Positions 49,000 through 57,972 are shown, numbered from the stretch's first letter. The stretch is DNA of 64,000 bases from Cadophora sp. MPI-SDFR-AT-0126 (GCA_020747065.1 JAGMVK010000015.1:1404115-1468114), one strand, 5' to 3'. The notes: generated by a model from the letters alone, not told the origin. Numbers and translations: made by a program.

Positions 49000-49137
49000 G
49001 GCCCTATAGTGTAGTAGTTAGCACGCCGGCTTATCTTTAAGCTAGGAGGCCTAGGTTCGACTCCTAGTAAGGCTTATGAGAGCTTAGTATTACCCTTAAC
49101 TACTCTTAGGGTTAATACTAACTTTTCTTTCTTTTTT
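49000..49137 (+). ncRNA. tRNA-like element 1 with 3' hairpin and T-tract (probable pol III unit)
   Basis: A 76-nt tRNA-like body (49000-49075): acceptor GGCCCTA/TAAGGCT (one C-A mismatch), D-arm GTGT/GCAC, T-arm CTAGG-TTCGACT-CCTAG, 5-nt variable loop. An A box (TAGTGTAGTAG) and a B box (GGTTCGACTCC) are present. The anticodon loop is abnormal: CCGGC-TTATCTTTAA-GCTAG, 10 nt instead of 7. Directly downstream a hairpin pairs 49084-49098 with 49107-49121 (14 of 15 positions) across an 8-nt loop, and T-runs follow at 49123 and 49132. Not a standard translating tRNA; better seen as a tRNA-headed pol III transcript or pseudo-tRNA. Confidence 0.65.
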
Positions 49138-49200
49138 CTTCTGTTTTTTTTCCCCTTCTTTTCCTATCCAGATCCCGATTCTATTGCATCTAATTGCAAC

Positions 49201-49336
49201 GGCTCTATGGTATAGTGGTTAGTACGCTGGCTTATCTTTAAGCTGGGAGGCTAGGTTCGACTCCTAGTGAGGCTCATCGCTCTAAACCTCGCTATCGAGT
49301 CTTAAAGCTTAATAGTTAAGTTTGGAGTGTTCTTTT
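49201..49336 (+). ncRNA. tRNA-like element 2 with 3' hairpin and T-tract
   Basis: A 75-nt body (49201-49275): acceptor GGCTCTA/TGAGGCT with the same C5-A68 mismatch, D-arm GTAT/GTAC, anticodon stem CTGGC/GCTGG with the same 10-nt loop TTATCTTTAA, T-arm CTAGG/CCTAG. A box TGGTATAGTGG and B box GGTTCGACTCC. Downstream 49278-49287 pairs with 49320-49329 (CGCTCTAAAC with GTTTGGAGTG, two G-U pairs), with an inner CTAT/ATAG helix, followed by TTTT at 49333. It shares the body with element 1 but has a different hairpin sequence. Confidence 0.65.
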
Positions 49337-49679
49337 CTTTTCCTTTCTTTTATCTTTTTAGTCCTCGTAGAAGATATTTAATCTATATTACTAATTGTTT
49401 TACTATTATATAATAGTTGTTATCCCCTGTAGCTATCTACTACTACTATCCACTACTACTACTTCGTGTAGCTGCTACTGCTATACAGTACTACTATCTG
49501 CGGCTACTATCCACTACTATTATCCACCTGCTATTACAATCTATTCATATATCCTAATTATTATTATCACCTTTTGTAATCTATGTATTTATATCACTAG
49601 TTGTTTTACTGCTATATGATGGCAGTTAACTTGTTCCTCGTAGTCGCTCCTCTTAGCTATTACTTTCTAAATCACCCCT

Positions 49680-49900
49680 CTAACGAATACTACGGAAAGA
49701 GTAAAGGCCGTGTATACGTAAGCAACGGGGAGCTGCGCCTGATGCCCTAGGTATACCGTGCTATATACAACGAGAACTACGAGGAGGCGAGAAGTCCGTT
49801 TAAGCGCTTGAGGTTTTCGCCTTCTTTCCTTTATTCTACGTACTATATATATAGCGATAGCTTAGATTCTGGAGTTCTAAGGGGGAAGTAGGGTCGCGGG
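49680..49900 (+). pseudogene. Fragment of an unknown coding sequence, RIPed
   Basis: The plus strand reads NEYYGKSKGRVYVSNGELRL, TAG where Gln fits, then VYRAIYNENYEEARSPFKRL. It looks like real protein with a single C to T stop; family not recognised. An inverted repeat with GTTTGTTTTA/TAAAACAAAC ends follows at 49913-49981. Confidence 0.4.
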
Positions 49901-49912
49901 TCTGTACCTAAG

Positions 49913-49981
49913 GTTTGTTTTAATAACAGGCTATTAGTATATATATGCTCGCTTAGTAATTAGCGAACTAAAACAAACGTT
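49913..49981. repeat. Small inverted-repeat element
   Basis: Terminal words GTTTGTTTTA and TAAAACAAAC enclose about 50 bp that include TATATATAT. This may be a MITE remnant. No clear target duplication. Confidence 0.4.
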
Positions 49982-50109
49982 TATTCTACCTTACCTCGGC
50001 TATTACTGCTATTCGCAACTGCCACTTATCCCTTAGAAACTTATTAGTTCTCCTAGGACAGGTAGAAGGAAAACTCGTATTAACTATTTTAGGTCTAAGA
50101 TCTTCGAGC

Positions 50110-51010
50110 CGACTTAAACACACGCCGCTATCTACTCCCTTCCCCCCCTCTCTCCTTTCCTTACCTAGTCTAAGAATTCAATCCTCTACTATCGCTCCTC
50201 TTTATCCCACTGATAAAGCCCCGAGTCCCTGTAGAAATCGCCGACCTTATTACTCGAGAAATCCACTCTCCAAATCCGACCCTGTAATATTAGGTTAATT
50301 ATATCCTCTGCCGTTTAACTCTAATTATTTAAATCGGTGTCGTGGAAGCGGAGCCAGCGCCTCTCCGTACTCTAAGTGCAAGGGCCGTCTCCCCCTGATC
50401 CCGAACCGGCTTAGTGGAAGCCGGTAAAGAATTCCTCCTCTAAGACCTGTTGGGTGGCTCGATTATTGGAGAAGAAGTACTTGTCCACCTGCTCGTTCGT
50501 CCACCTCTCCTTGATCTGCTTATACGTGGTATATTCCCAGTCCAGGGCAAAGCCCGGGTTCTCGATCACAAGTCGATTATCTAATCTGAAGCTCAGGAAG
50601 CAGAACAGGTCGAGGAGAAATCGGACCTGGGCCGTCTCGCTCTACCTCGAAATCAGTTGAAGCTAGCTAGGGGAGGGAGAGAACAAGGGAGGGGGGCTAC
50701 TTACTATATCCTCGACCACGATATCGAATCCATCCGCCTGCTGCTCGACCCTGCCTCGCTGCCGCGCCTCGTCTTGGTTTGCAGGTAGGGCGTATCGGAT
50801 ATGGTCCTATCTATTGTCCGGCTAGAAGGTGAAGGGGCCCAGGGTTGGTGGATTGTTGGTTGGGTCTATAGTAGGGAGTTTAGGATATATAGGGTAGTTA
50901 AGGAAGAAGCGGTAACAGTGGATATATGTAGAGTATTAGGTAGTGGTCTGCAAGTTAGAAGTAAGGAGGTAAAGGTGAAGAAGACAGGTAAGGCGGGCGG
51001 GGGAAGGGGT
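50110..51010 (-). pseudogene. Unknown gene, divergent partner of the 51363 gene, lightly RIPed
   Basis: The minus-strand upstream exon reads YALPANQDEARQRGRVEQQA and DGFDIVVEDI, with TAG codons at probable Gln positions just before it. An intron on plus 50642-50704 (GTAAGT..GGTAG) follows. The next exon reads SETAQVRFLLDLFCFLSFRL, NPGFALDWEYTTYKQIKERW and NEQVDKYFFSNNRATQQVLE, then HDTDLNN, IINLILQGRIWRVDF and GDFYRDSGLY, ending near RIEFLD with a possible further donor (GTAAGG). In-frame stops are TAA/TAG where Gln is plausible. A TATA-like GGTATATATACC lies at about 51010. I do not know this family. Confidence 0.6.
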
Positions 51011-51099
51011 ATATATACCTCCCGACGATTTAGTGCGACAGTGACTTTACGCAGTCCTAATTCACGGCTTATCGTGGTTGTGATTTTATACAGTTAGCG

Positions 51100-51362
51100 C
51101 TCGCGGCCGTTGTTATTATGATTCCGCATTATCGTGACTCGACGTCGTTCGACGTGGTCGTGATTCGGCATCGTTGTAAATAATTTAGTATTACTGTAAT
51201 TCGACGTGACTGTGTATTCGTCCACTAGGGACGACCTGACCTGGCGTATATATATACGGACCTGCGCTCCTTTCTCCTTATCTTTCTCTTCTTCTTCTTC
51301 TTACCTACTCTCTTAACCTTACCTCGCCTCTTAGCCTCGCTTCCACATATACTACTGAGAAG
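51100..51362 (+). promoter_or_regulatory. Probable promoter region of the 51363 pseudogene
   Basis: Repeated TCGTGACTCGAC/TCGTGATTCGGC-type words (51.13-51.22 kb), then a TATA-like GCGTATATATATACGG at ~51243-51258 about 105 bp before ATG, then a pyrimidine-rich leader. With the opposing TATA-like word near 51010 this intergenic segment looks like a shared divergent promoter. Confidence 0.5.
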
Positions 51363-52483
51363 ATGTCGGGAACTTTCAACTAGAGGAATAACTAAGGACT
51401 CTCTTACGGGAATACTGGTCCTTAACGCCCTAATCCTAGAAATTAAAACACTAGTACTAACTCTTAGCGACTAAACGCCTATGCCTAAGATAATCGCTCC
51501 TTTACCTCGTAGTAAGGCCCACTTAACTTACTTAACTCTAGAGATACCTAATTCTACTTAACGAATACCTAGTTTCATAACTATGAGATCGCGAATACCC
51601 CTAACCCAAACGCTCTTAGTAAGCCGGGGATGATGCTTCTAGCTGGGTGGATACCTGCGGGAGGTAGTCCGTTGTTCCTAGTAGTTCGGATAAGTCACGG
51701 CGAATGGGGTCTTCCGCTTAGCTTACTCGGTTTTACTACGTCTGGACTAAGTTCTGAGATTAATTACCACTTTCCTACTAGGTTTAGAGCGTGTACGGTC
51801 ACTATTATTAGGTGCGATCAGGTACGTTCCTCCCTTCCCCCTTACCTTTGATTCCTCCTCCTTACCTCTTCTAGCGAGATAGTCCCCGCGACTTAGAAGT
51901 CTGGGATTAATTAACTTACCTTGTCTATTAGAAGTACCCCGGCCCTAGCTAGGGAGGTCTTGCCTAGCTTCACGAAGGGGTTAAGAGGGCTATTGCCCGA
52001 CTTCTTAGTGATAGGTCTGGGATCGAGTTTCACTTTGTGGGTTAGGATAACATAGATTAAGTAGCAGTTAAGGACCTATATCGAGAAGCCGAAAGGATCT
52101 GGCACATATCTACCGACCTTACTAACAGATCTTCTGATTACTAAAAAGACGCTGTACTACCCTAAGGTCTTCCTTCTTCTGAGGACGGCGAAAACGTAGG
52201 GACCTATTACTTTTAATTAAGCGAAAGTCTTCGTAATATACTTATTAATAGGAAGATCCAAGTCAGGAATGGCTCTTTACCTTACTTTAACCCTTGTCCA
52301 GTAGTTCATATTGCCGTTGCCTAGGTCCCCTAAGTTATCTCTCTCTAGATCACGTACCCCGGTTTTTCGGCCGCTAGTGCCTATAACCCAGTACTACCTC
52401 CTGGACTAGGTTAGGGAGGAGGAGGAAGATGGACTAGTTCTAGCGGGGGAGGGGCTAGTAATAATTAGGGGTGGGGAGGTTGA
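51363..52483 (+). pseudogene. Unknown gene inactivated purely by Gln-to-stop changes, two exons
   Basis: ATG 51363; exon 1 51363-51821, intron 51822-51931 (GTACGT..TTAG), exon 2 51932-52483 ending TGA. The single frame contains about 22 TAA/TAG codons and no TGA before the end, and every stop fits CAA/CAG to TAA/TAG. Between stops the sequence is protein-like: MSGTFN, GLSYGNTGP, FHNYEIANTPNPNALSKPG, FTTSGLSSEINYHFPTRF, HEGVKRAIARLLSDRSGIEF, VAVKDLYREAERIWHISTD. The C-terminus is Gly/Ser-rich. The family was not recognised. Absence of TGA from CGA agrees with CpA-specific mutation. Divergent partner at 50110-51010. Confidence 0.75.
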
Positions 52484-52502
52484 AGTCGAGGGGGGATAAT
52501 TA

Positions 52503-52528
52503 TAAGAGAGAGAGAGAGAGAGAGAGAG
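52503..52528. repeat. (AG)n microsatellite
   Basis: An uninterrupted AG dinucleotide run of about 13 units. Confidence 0.9.
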
Positions 52529-52828
52529 CGGCGATGGAGTTTACTAGAACTAGCTAGAAAAACTTTGATCTTATTCAACGTTAAGTCCTTATATTTAGAC
52601 GCTCGAAAGAAAGAGGCAGAGTAGAGGGGTTCGTGAAAGCCTAAGTGATGAGAAGGAAGGAAAGCTCGGTTCGATAGAGTCAAGTAGGAATAATAGCGGA
52701 CCTGAATCAAGAGAGGGTAGTAGTATTTGAAAATAGGCATAGGAGTAGTATCTATATTCCTAGTAGTGGCTGTAGTTAAGCTAAATCTCCGATTTCCCCT
52801 CTAATATAAGGCTCTATTTATAGTTCAA

Positions 52829-52919
52829 TGAGGGGGCGCGGACTACTTACGGCTTTATGCCCTTATAACGGGCACGGACTTATATCCTATCCTATAGGGT
52901 AACGTCCCAAAAGGGGTTG
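52829..52919 (+). promoter_or_regulatory. Diverged twin-hairpin-module relative upstream of TLH copy 3
   Basis: Keeps GGGGGCGCGG, then ACGGGCACGGACTTATA, then GGTAACGTCCCAAAAGG, in the same order and spacing as the modules at 47251 and 54709 and the stretch before the intact TLH gene. Downstream come GTAAGTGATC and a CTGTTTCAG word also shared with the intact gene. It ends about 75 bp before the start. Confidence 0.6.
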
Positions 52920-52993
52920 AGTTAGTAGTAAGTGATCTCTCTACTCGTATACGCCTTAGGGAAGGCCCTGTTTCAGTAAGTCCTTAGGGTACT

Positions 52994-54705
52994 ATATCGC
53001 TAGATCTTGTTTACAACTATAACCTGATCCACTAAGTAGTTGTTTGCCGGCGCTGCTAGACGTGCCTAGTACCCCGCTAGAGCAGTGTCAAGCGACACTT
53101 ACAGGGCGAGCTGCACTATCTACTAGGTCCGGCTCTGAAGGCCTACTTAGTATATATCGATAGGTTAACGCTACGGGACCTAGAGACCTTAAAGAGGGAG
53201 CGGCCTAGGGAGCCGGTTCACCCAATCGAGTACCTCCTAGTCCACGCGGGGTTTCGCTATCTGCTCTGCCCCCTTGAGGATCCTTTCTACATGATCCGCT
53301 TCCCGCGAATACAGGACTATATACTTAGCTATAACGGGAGAAGTGCGAGGGAATATAAATCGACGCCGCTTTAGGAGAGCTGCCTCCTCCAGACTTACTT
53401 TACTAATAATGCCCTCCTTATTTATTTTGTTGTTCTTAAAGGCGTAGAGATGCCGGAGCTAGCTTATTCGTCTTAACTAACTGGGCCCGAGAAGGAATTA
53501 TTTATAAGGTTAGAGAAGGATTACGAAGATATGAAATGCGATCTTAAGGAGTAAGTAGGTGTAGTCCAGGATATTAGAGATTCTAAGTCGGAAAGGGTGC
53601 TATAGCTCCACGATGTAACGCACTTTTCATCCCACTTAGTTACGCTGAAGGACGAGGAGATCTAGAGCTCGTATAAGCTGCTACCGAAGAAAGAGCTCGA
53701 CGCGGGTAGCGAGTATACTAAGGATCTGTATCTCGCTCGGATCTTAGTTGTAGCTAAAGTTATCCTGAGAAACGCTTACCGGTTATATAGCGATACTTCG
53801 CTAGACCGGAAAATGACCTAGTAGCGGGCTAATATCCTAAGCGAATTCTATACTAGGGCTTCAGGTAAAGCTAACGGGTTTCGATACTTTAAGAACGCGT
53901 TGACTCTGGTCACGTACTTTACTACGATGAAGTAGTTATTAGTCTACTACTACCGCGTAGTCTACTATAAAGAGGATTATTTCACGCGAGCTCAGCTAGA
54001 CTAGGTGCTACTAGGGGATGTTATCCAGCTAACCGCTTAGTAGATCTAGGCTATAGACGGGATTATGACGGCCTTAGCTCTAGAGGGTGAAGATAAGGCG
54101 GAGTTAGCTCTTAAGTATACTATCCGGCGATTATACCTGGCGCTGATCTACTAGATGGTTAGTAGCGTACTATTTAAGTCACTTATCTTGAGTTTCTGCG
54201 CTATGCTAAGTAGGAAAGTCTGTGGGAAGGGCCGGGGATTATGGGAGGAGCCGGGGAATTTCAATAGCTACCTCTCGGCTCTGACCTGGACTACTTAGCT
54301 TGTGCTCTTTAACTATGCTTATTTCTAAGAGTAGGATAACGAAGATTAAATCCCGGTCTTTCTCGCCAACGTCTGTAAAAAGTTCTTTCAGTAGCTGGCT
54401 GAGACCCTGTTCGGGTATATTCTGTAGTGGAGGCTCTACTTGTTTAAGGTTAGAAGAGGGGTAATTGCAAAGCACTAGGCTCAGTAGTCTCTCGATAGGT
54501 AGGTAGTCGAATACCGCGGGGTCGAGCTGCAGATAGCTCAGATCTCGCAGTTAGTCCTGTTCGAGTACTAATAAGCCTACTCCCTGCTTTATAACGAGCT
54601 CTTGTTTTAAGCTCGGGACTTGATTCCCATGGAATCGTGGAGGCTGAGAGATGATCTCGACCTCAACGACTTTCGAGGCTCGTAACTCTCTCACCCTAGT
54701 AATAC
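52994..54705 (+). pseudogene. Telomere-linked helicase, copy 3, 3'-truncated and RIPed
   Basis: Collinear with the first ~568 residues of the intact gene at 58155; the start codon is ATA (ATG with G to A). OrsD finger and following blocks are easily aligned (SLDLVYNYNLI-like start, CPLEDPFYMIRFPRI, REYKSTPL-ESCLLQTYFTNN, RKVCGKGRGLWEEPGNFNSY). Gln codons are replaced by TAG/TAA throughout. Homology ends at AGTAATACC (54706), equal to the SHPSNA position of the intact protein, where the 115-bp module begins. The whole recombinase-like and helicase part is missing. Confidence 0.85.
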
Positions 54706-54708
54706 CTA

Positions 54709-54823
54709 CCTCTTATGTGGGGGCCCTTTTGCGGTCCAAAAGGGGGGCGCGGGCCTGGGAGCGGCCCGTGCCGCCCCCGCGCGCACGGACTTACAGTCAA
54801 AAAGGTTACATCCTAAAAGGCCT
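54709..54823. repeat. Twin-hairpin module at the break of TLH copy 3
   Basis: 115 bp, near-identical to 47251-47365. Hairpin 1: 54724-54730 with 54738-54744 (CCCTTTT/AAAAGGG, 7-nt loop). Hairpin 2: 54750-54755 with 54763-54768 (CGGGCC/GGCCCG, 7-nt loop). It then has GCGCACGGACTTACA and AAAAGGTTACATCC. Unlike its neighbour copy 3 it shows almost no RIP, being GC-rich with few CpA sites. Confidence 0.82.
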
Positions 54824-55288
54824 GGACCGCAGGTGCGGCTCCGTCCCCTCCTCCCGCTGGCCGCCTGCCTCGTAGCGTTAAATAGGACCTCTCCCCAGCC
54901 GACGCTGACGTGCTGAAAGGGAGCACACCACGGAGAGGGGCAGGAGGACGTCACAACCGACCGTCGTCGATCGAACCCGGCCCCTGTTGGCTCGTCAAGC
55001 AAGCTCTCTCCCAATCAGCCTCTTGGAGCTCCGGTACAGCTCGCTCGCTCGGTGTGTAGAAGGAAGAGAAGAGAGAAGAGAGCCGGGATGAGAGAGGGAA
55101 GAGAGCCCATATATAGAGAGAGTCGTCGAAGCGAGGGCGGACGAGAAGGAGTCTGGCGAGGAGTCCGCGGGAGACGTCCGATCGACCTCCCTGCGCCGCG
55201 TGCTGCACCTTTCCCCCCTTCCCCCCTTCGCAAGTGCTAAGGTCTCCATGTATGGGAATAAGCAAGTTCACTTCATAATCTTCCAATC
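54824..55288. other. GC-rich segment of unknown role
   Basis: Purine/pyrimidine-skewed DNA (GAAGAGAAGAGAGAAGAGAG at about 55060; CATATATAGAGAGAG near 55110). Long open frames on both strands arise from composition and are not convincing. It could contain a promoter reading leftward or the 5' flank of tRNA-like element 3. Confidence 0.4.
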
Positions 55289-55437
55289 GATCCTATGGCT
55301 CAGCGGTAACTTAGAGCGCCTGGTACTATTCCGTGGAGGTCCCACCCAAGTTCAATCCTTGGTGAGATCTATGCCTCGGATAACAACAGCGAAAGTCTTC
55401 TCGGGGGGCCTTTACTGTTGTTATCCAAGACTCTTTT

Positions 55438-55438
<1 letters not shown>
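55289..55438 (+). ncRNA. tRNA-like element 3 with a perfect 12-bp 3' hairpin and T-tract
   Basis: Body 55289-55370: acceptor GATCCTA/TGAGATC (again with a C-A mismatch at the fifth pair), perfect D-stem GCTC/GAGC with a 12-nt loop, T-arm CCAAG-TTCAATC-CTTGG. A box TGGCTCAGCGG, B box AAGTTCAATCC. The anticodon arm does not fold properly. Eight bases later GGATAACAACAG (55378-55389) pairs perfectly with CTGTTGTTATCC (55415-55426) across 25 nt, and TTTTT follows at 55434. Same architecture as elements 1 and 2 but unrelated hairpin sequence; little RIP. Confidence 0.68.

Positions 55439-55462
<24 letters not shown>
55437..55462. repeat. (CTTT)n microsatellite
   Basis: Tandem CTTT units directly after the T-tract of tRNA-like element 3. 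Confidence 0.85.
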
Positions 55463-55468
<6 letters not shown>

Positions 55469-55552
55469 CTCTTCTCCTTCCTCCTCCCTTCCAGGTTAAT
55501 CCTCTCCTCCTTTCCCCTCTCCCAGGGAAAGCAGTAGGGAGGTGGTATATCC

Positions 55553-56720
55553 GAGTCTGGAATCCGTGTAGGGTTCTGTACTGGAAGAGGATGTATAGTT
55601 TAAGCGAGGCCGAGTAAACAATGCGACGTACGGCTAGTATCGAGAGGCAATCCGTACAGTCCATGCATCCGCACCACCAGCTGTTTTGCTGCCATACAAT
55701 TGAAGTTTAGTACTCGCAGCCATTCCCGTAGGCACTCCCCGCAGCCACCATCGCCATCCACTACCGCCATCTATTGCGACCATCCATCGTTGCGATCCAT
55801 TCCTGCATTGAGATCATCATCACCGTGCAGTGTTACAGTCCGTGCATTGGTAGTACCCAGCTGTTTTGCTGCCATGCAATTGAAGTCCTTCCTCGCAGCC
55901 ACTCCCGGTAGCCATCGCCACCACTATCCACTACCACCATCTCCTACCACCATTCATCGCCGCAATCCGTTCATGCATTGAAACCACTATCATGAGTTGT
56001 TACAGCCCATGCATTGGCAGTACCCAGCTGTTTTGCTGCCATGCAATTGAAGTCCTCCCCCGCAACCACGCTCGCGGCTCCTCCCGCAGCCACTCTTGCA
56101 GCTGCTATTGCCATCCACCAGCGCCACCCACTGCTACCATGCATCGTCGCAATCCATTTATACATTCAAAATCATCATCATAAACGATTGCAGGCCATGT
56201 ATTTGCACCACCCAACTGTTTAGCTGCTATATGATCGAAGTCCTCGCCCGCAGCCAGTCTTGCAGCGGCTACCGCCATCCACCACCGCCATCTACTGCTG
56301 CTATCCACTACTGCCATCCCTCGTTGCAATCCATTCCTGCATTGAGATCACTATCACCGTGCAGTGTTACAGTCCGTGCATTGGTAGTACCCAGCTGTTT
56401 TGCTGCCATGCAGTTGAAGTTATCCCTCGCAGCCACTCCCGCAGCCACTCCCCGCAGCCATCCACTACCACCATCTCCTGCTACAGTTCGTCGCCGCAAT
56501 CTATTTATGCATTCAAATCATCAGCATGAGCTATTACAGCCGACGCATTTGCACCACCGGCTGTTTTGCTGCCATATGATCGAAGTCCTCCCCCGCAGCC
56601 ACTCTCGCAGCCACTCCCGTAGCCATCGCAGCCATCCAGCAGTGCCATCCACTGCTACCATTCATCGTCGCAATCCATTCATGCATTATCAGCATAAATC
56701 ATCTGTTTGGCATAAGTAAT
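55553..56720. repeat. Tandem array 2 (~170-186-bp unit, six copies) with leader
   Basis: Leader 55553-55660 as in array 1. Unit marker GCTGTTTTGCTGCCAT with CAATTGAAGT or GATCGAAGTCC occurs at about 55680, 55858, 56027, 56213, 56392 and 56559, with spacings of about 167-186 bp. Each unit also carries CGCAGCCACT runs, CCATC/CCACC triplets, TTCATGCATTGA and TGTTACAGTCC. Open frames of up to 207 codons here are by-products of the triplet-like composition; codons are not conserved between units. Confidence 0.85.
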
Positions 56721-56965
56721 GCGCTTTAGTGAGGTCATTGAGAGCGGGGTAATTGGATGCGGTCAGTACAGGACCTGACGAGAAGGGAAGGACCTGACCC
56801 AACCTATACAAACTGCTTTCCCTACACAGAGCACACCTGCGTATCTACCTAAATAAGCATTTCTCGACCACCATTCTGGCCCAGTGGGTTGCATGGAAGT
56901 TTTCTCGAGTCTTCGCATTGCATTTGACAACTAACATTGTGAATATGCTAATGCGTAGTACATAG

Positions 56966-57231
56966 ATGCCTCCATACAGTCCTGCAGCAATCGTCGCCTT
57001 CGAGAGGCTCGGCCGGCGGTGGATTCAGGTGTCCTCGAACCGCGAGGCCTGGGCCAACACCCATCGGGGTGCCGTATGTATTCCTCCCCTTCCCTATGTA
57101 TCTGCTAACTTCCCCAGATGGCCATCATGTTGATCCTGGGGTTAGTGCCGGGTTGCGATGAGCACATCATCGCATGTGCGGACCTGGTTCCCCTGGTCGA
57201 GGCCGGGGAGGTCTTGCTTCGGGCTTTGTAA
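56966..57231 (+). CDS. Small two-exon gene, 73 aa, unknown
   Basis: Exon 1 56966-57073 (ATG..GGTGCC), intron 57074-57117 (44 bp, GTATGT, branch GCTAAC, TTCCCCAG), exon 2 57118-57231 ending TAA. Protein begins MPPYSPAAIVAFERLGRRW, then IQVSSNREAWANTHRGAMAI and MLILGLVPGCDEHIIACADL, ending VPLVEAGEVLLRAL. Splice signals are textbook and there are no RIP stops. No family is recognised. The helical, mildly hydrophobic C-terminal half has two Cys. It lies between array 2 and the TLH gene, and each exon is too short to be obvious as an ORF. Expression is unknown. Confidence 0.55.
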
Positions 57232-57970
57232 ATAGTTGCTAGGGGCGGTACTCACAATTGGGAGTATCGTAAGTAGGGAGGGGCGGGGCCCTACTAAACT
57301 TTTTGTTTACTTTTTCCTATTTCCAACCAAGACAAATGGATTAAGCGAGGTACCTTAGGGGAAGGGAGTTCACACTTGTACTAGCCATTGCCGGATTACT
57401 ATTGCTATATTACATTAGTAAGATCGATTTAAGGATGAGAAGACGAAGTCAGAGGAGGGTAATGACTTGCATTAAGGTGATATAGATAGGGATGATACAG
57501 AGGATTTAGAAGCTAGTCACGGAAACCCATATCACAAGCAGAACTTACGCAGGAGGTTCCGCTACTTGGGGATCTGCTATAATTCTATTCAACTCTAATA
57601 ATACGCCCGGTTTATCTTCTGTGCTATAGCCTCAGAAGTCACAAATCCACAGCAGCTATAGAAAGCAGAAGTTAGAAGAGAAGAGGTCCAAATAGGTTAG
57701 GCAAGCAAGGACAGCTATAATTGAAACTCCCAAGGACTCTGAAGGTGAGCCTAGACACGACCAAAGTCAAGACAAACTAAGGACCCCTAAATAGGACAGC
57801 TGTCTCGCCGGCGTTGTAGCAACTAGCGACAGTCTATTGGGAGTAAAAGCTCGTCGTCAAGCTAAACCACTACGGAGAGAACGAGAGAGAGTAAGTAACG
57901 AGCAAAGGAGGGCGCGTCCCTAAGCCTGGGCAAGAGGGCTCAATACACGGAAGCTTTCTTCCTCTTCTGT
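57232..57970. other. Intergenic, no gene found
   Basis: Moderate composition, stops in all frames, mild RIP character (many CTA/TAG words). No RNA gene or repeat recognised. Confidence 0.45.
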
Positions 57971-57972
57971 AA

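Larger units (their letters stand above)
48404..49650. repeat. Tandem array 1 (~180-bp unit) with leader, RIPed, interrupted by tRNA-like genes
   Basis: A leader (GATGTATAGTTTAAGCGAGG.., then GACGTACGGCTAGT) at 48424-48500 matches the leader of array 2 at 55589-55640. Units carry a CTGTTTTRYTRCTAT word with TTGAAGT/TTCAAGT nearby, at about 48520, 48708 and 48887, and again at about 49389 and 49595. Array 2 keeps the same unit in less mutated form. Two tRNA-like genes sit between the third and fourth unit words. Confidence 0.7.

Noticed and set aside
54951..55286. Overlapping ORFs of up to 111 codons on both strands in the GC-rich segment
   Set aside because: Purine/pyrimidine skew lacks stops in several frames; no splice signals or family-like motifs.
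56096..56719. A 207-codon open frame and several overlapping ones in tandem array 2
   Set aside because: They arise from tandem ~180-bp units of CCATC/CCACC-like composition; unit lengths are not multiples of three and codons are not conserved between units.
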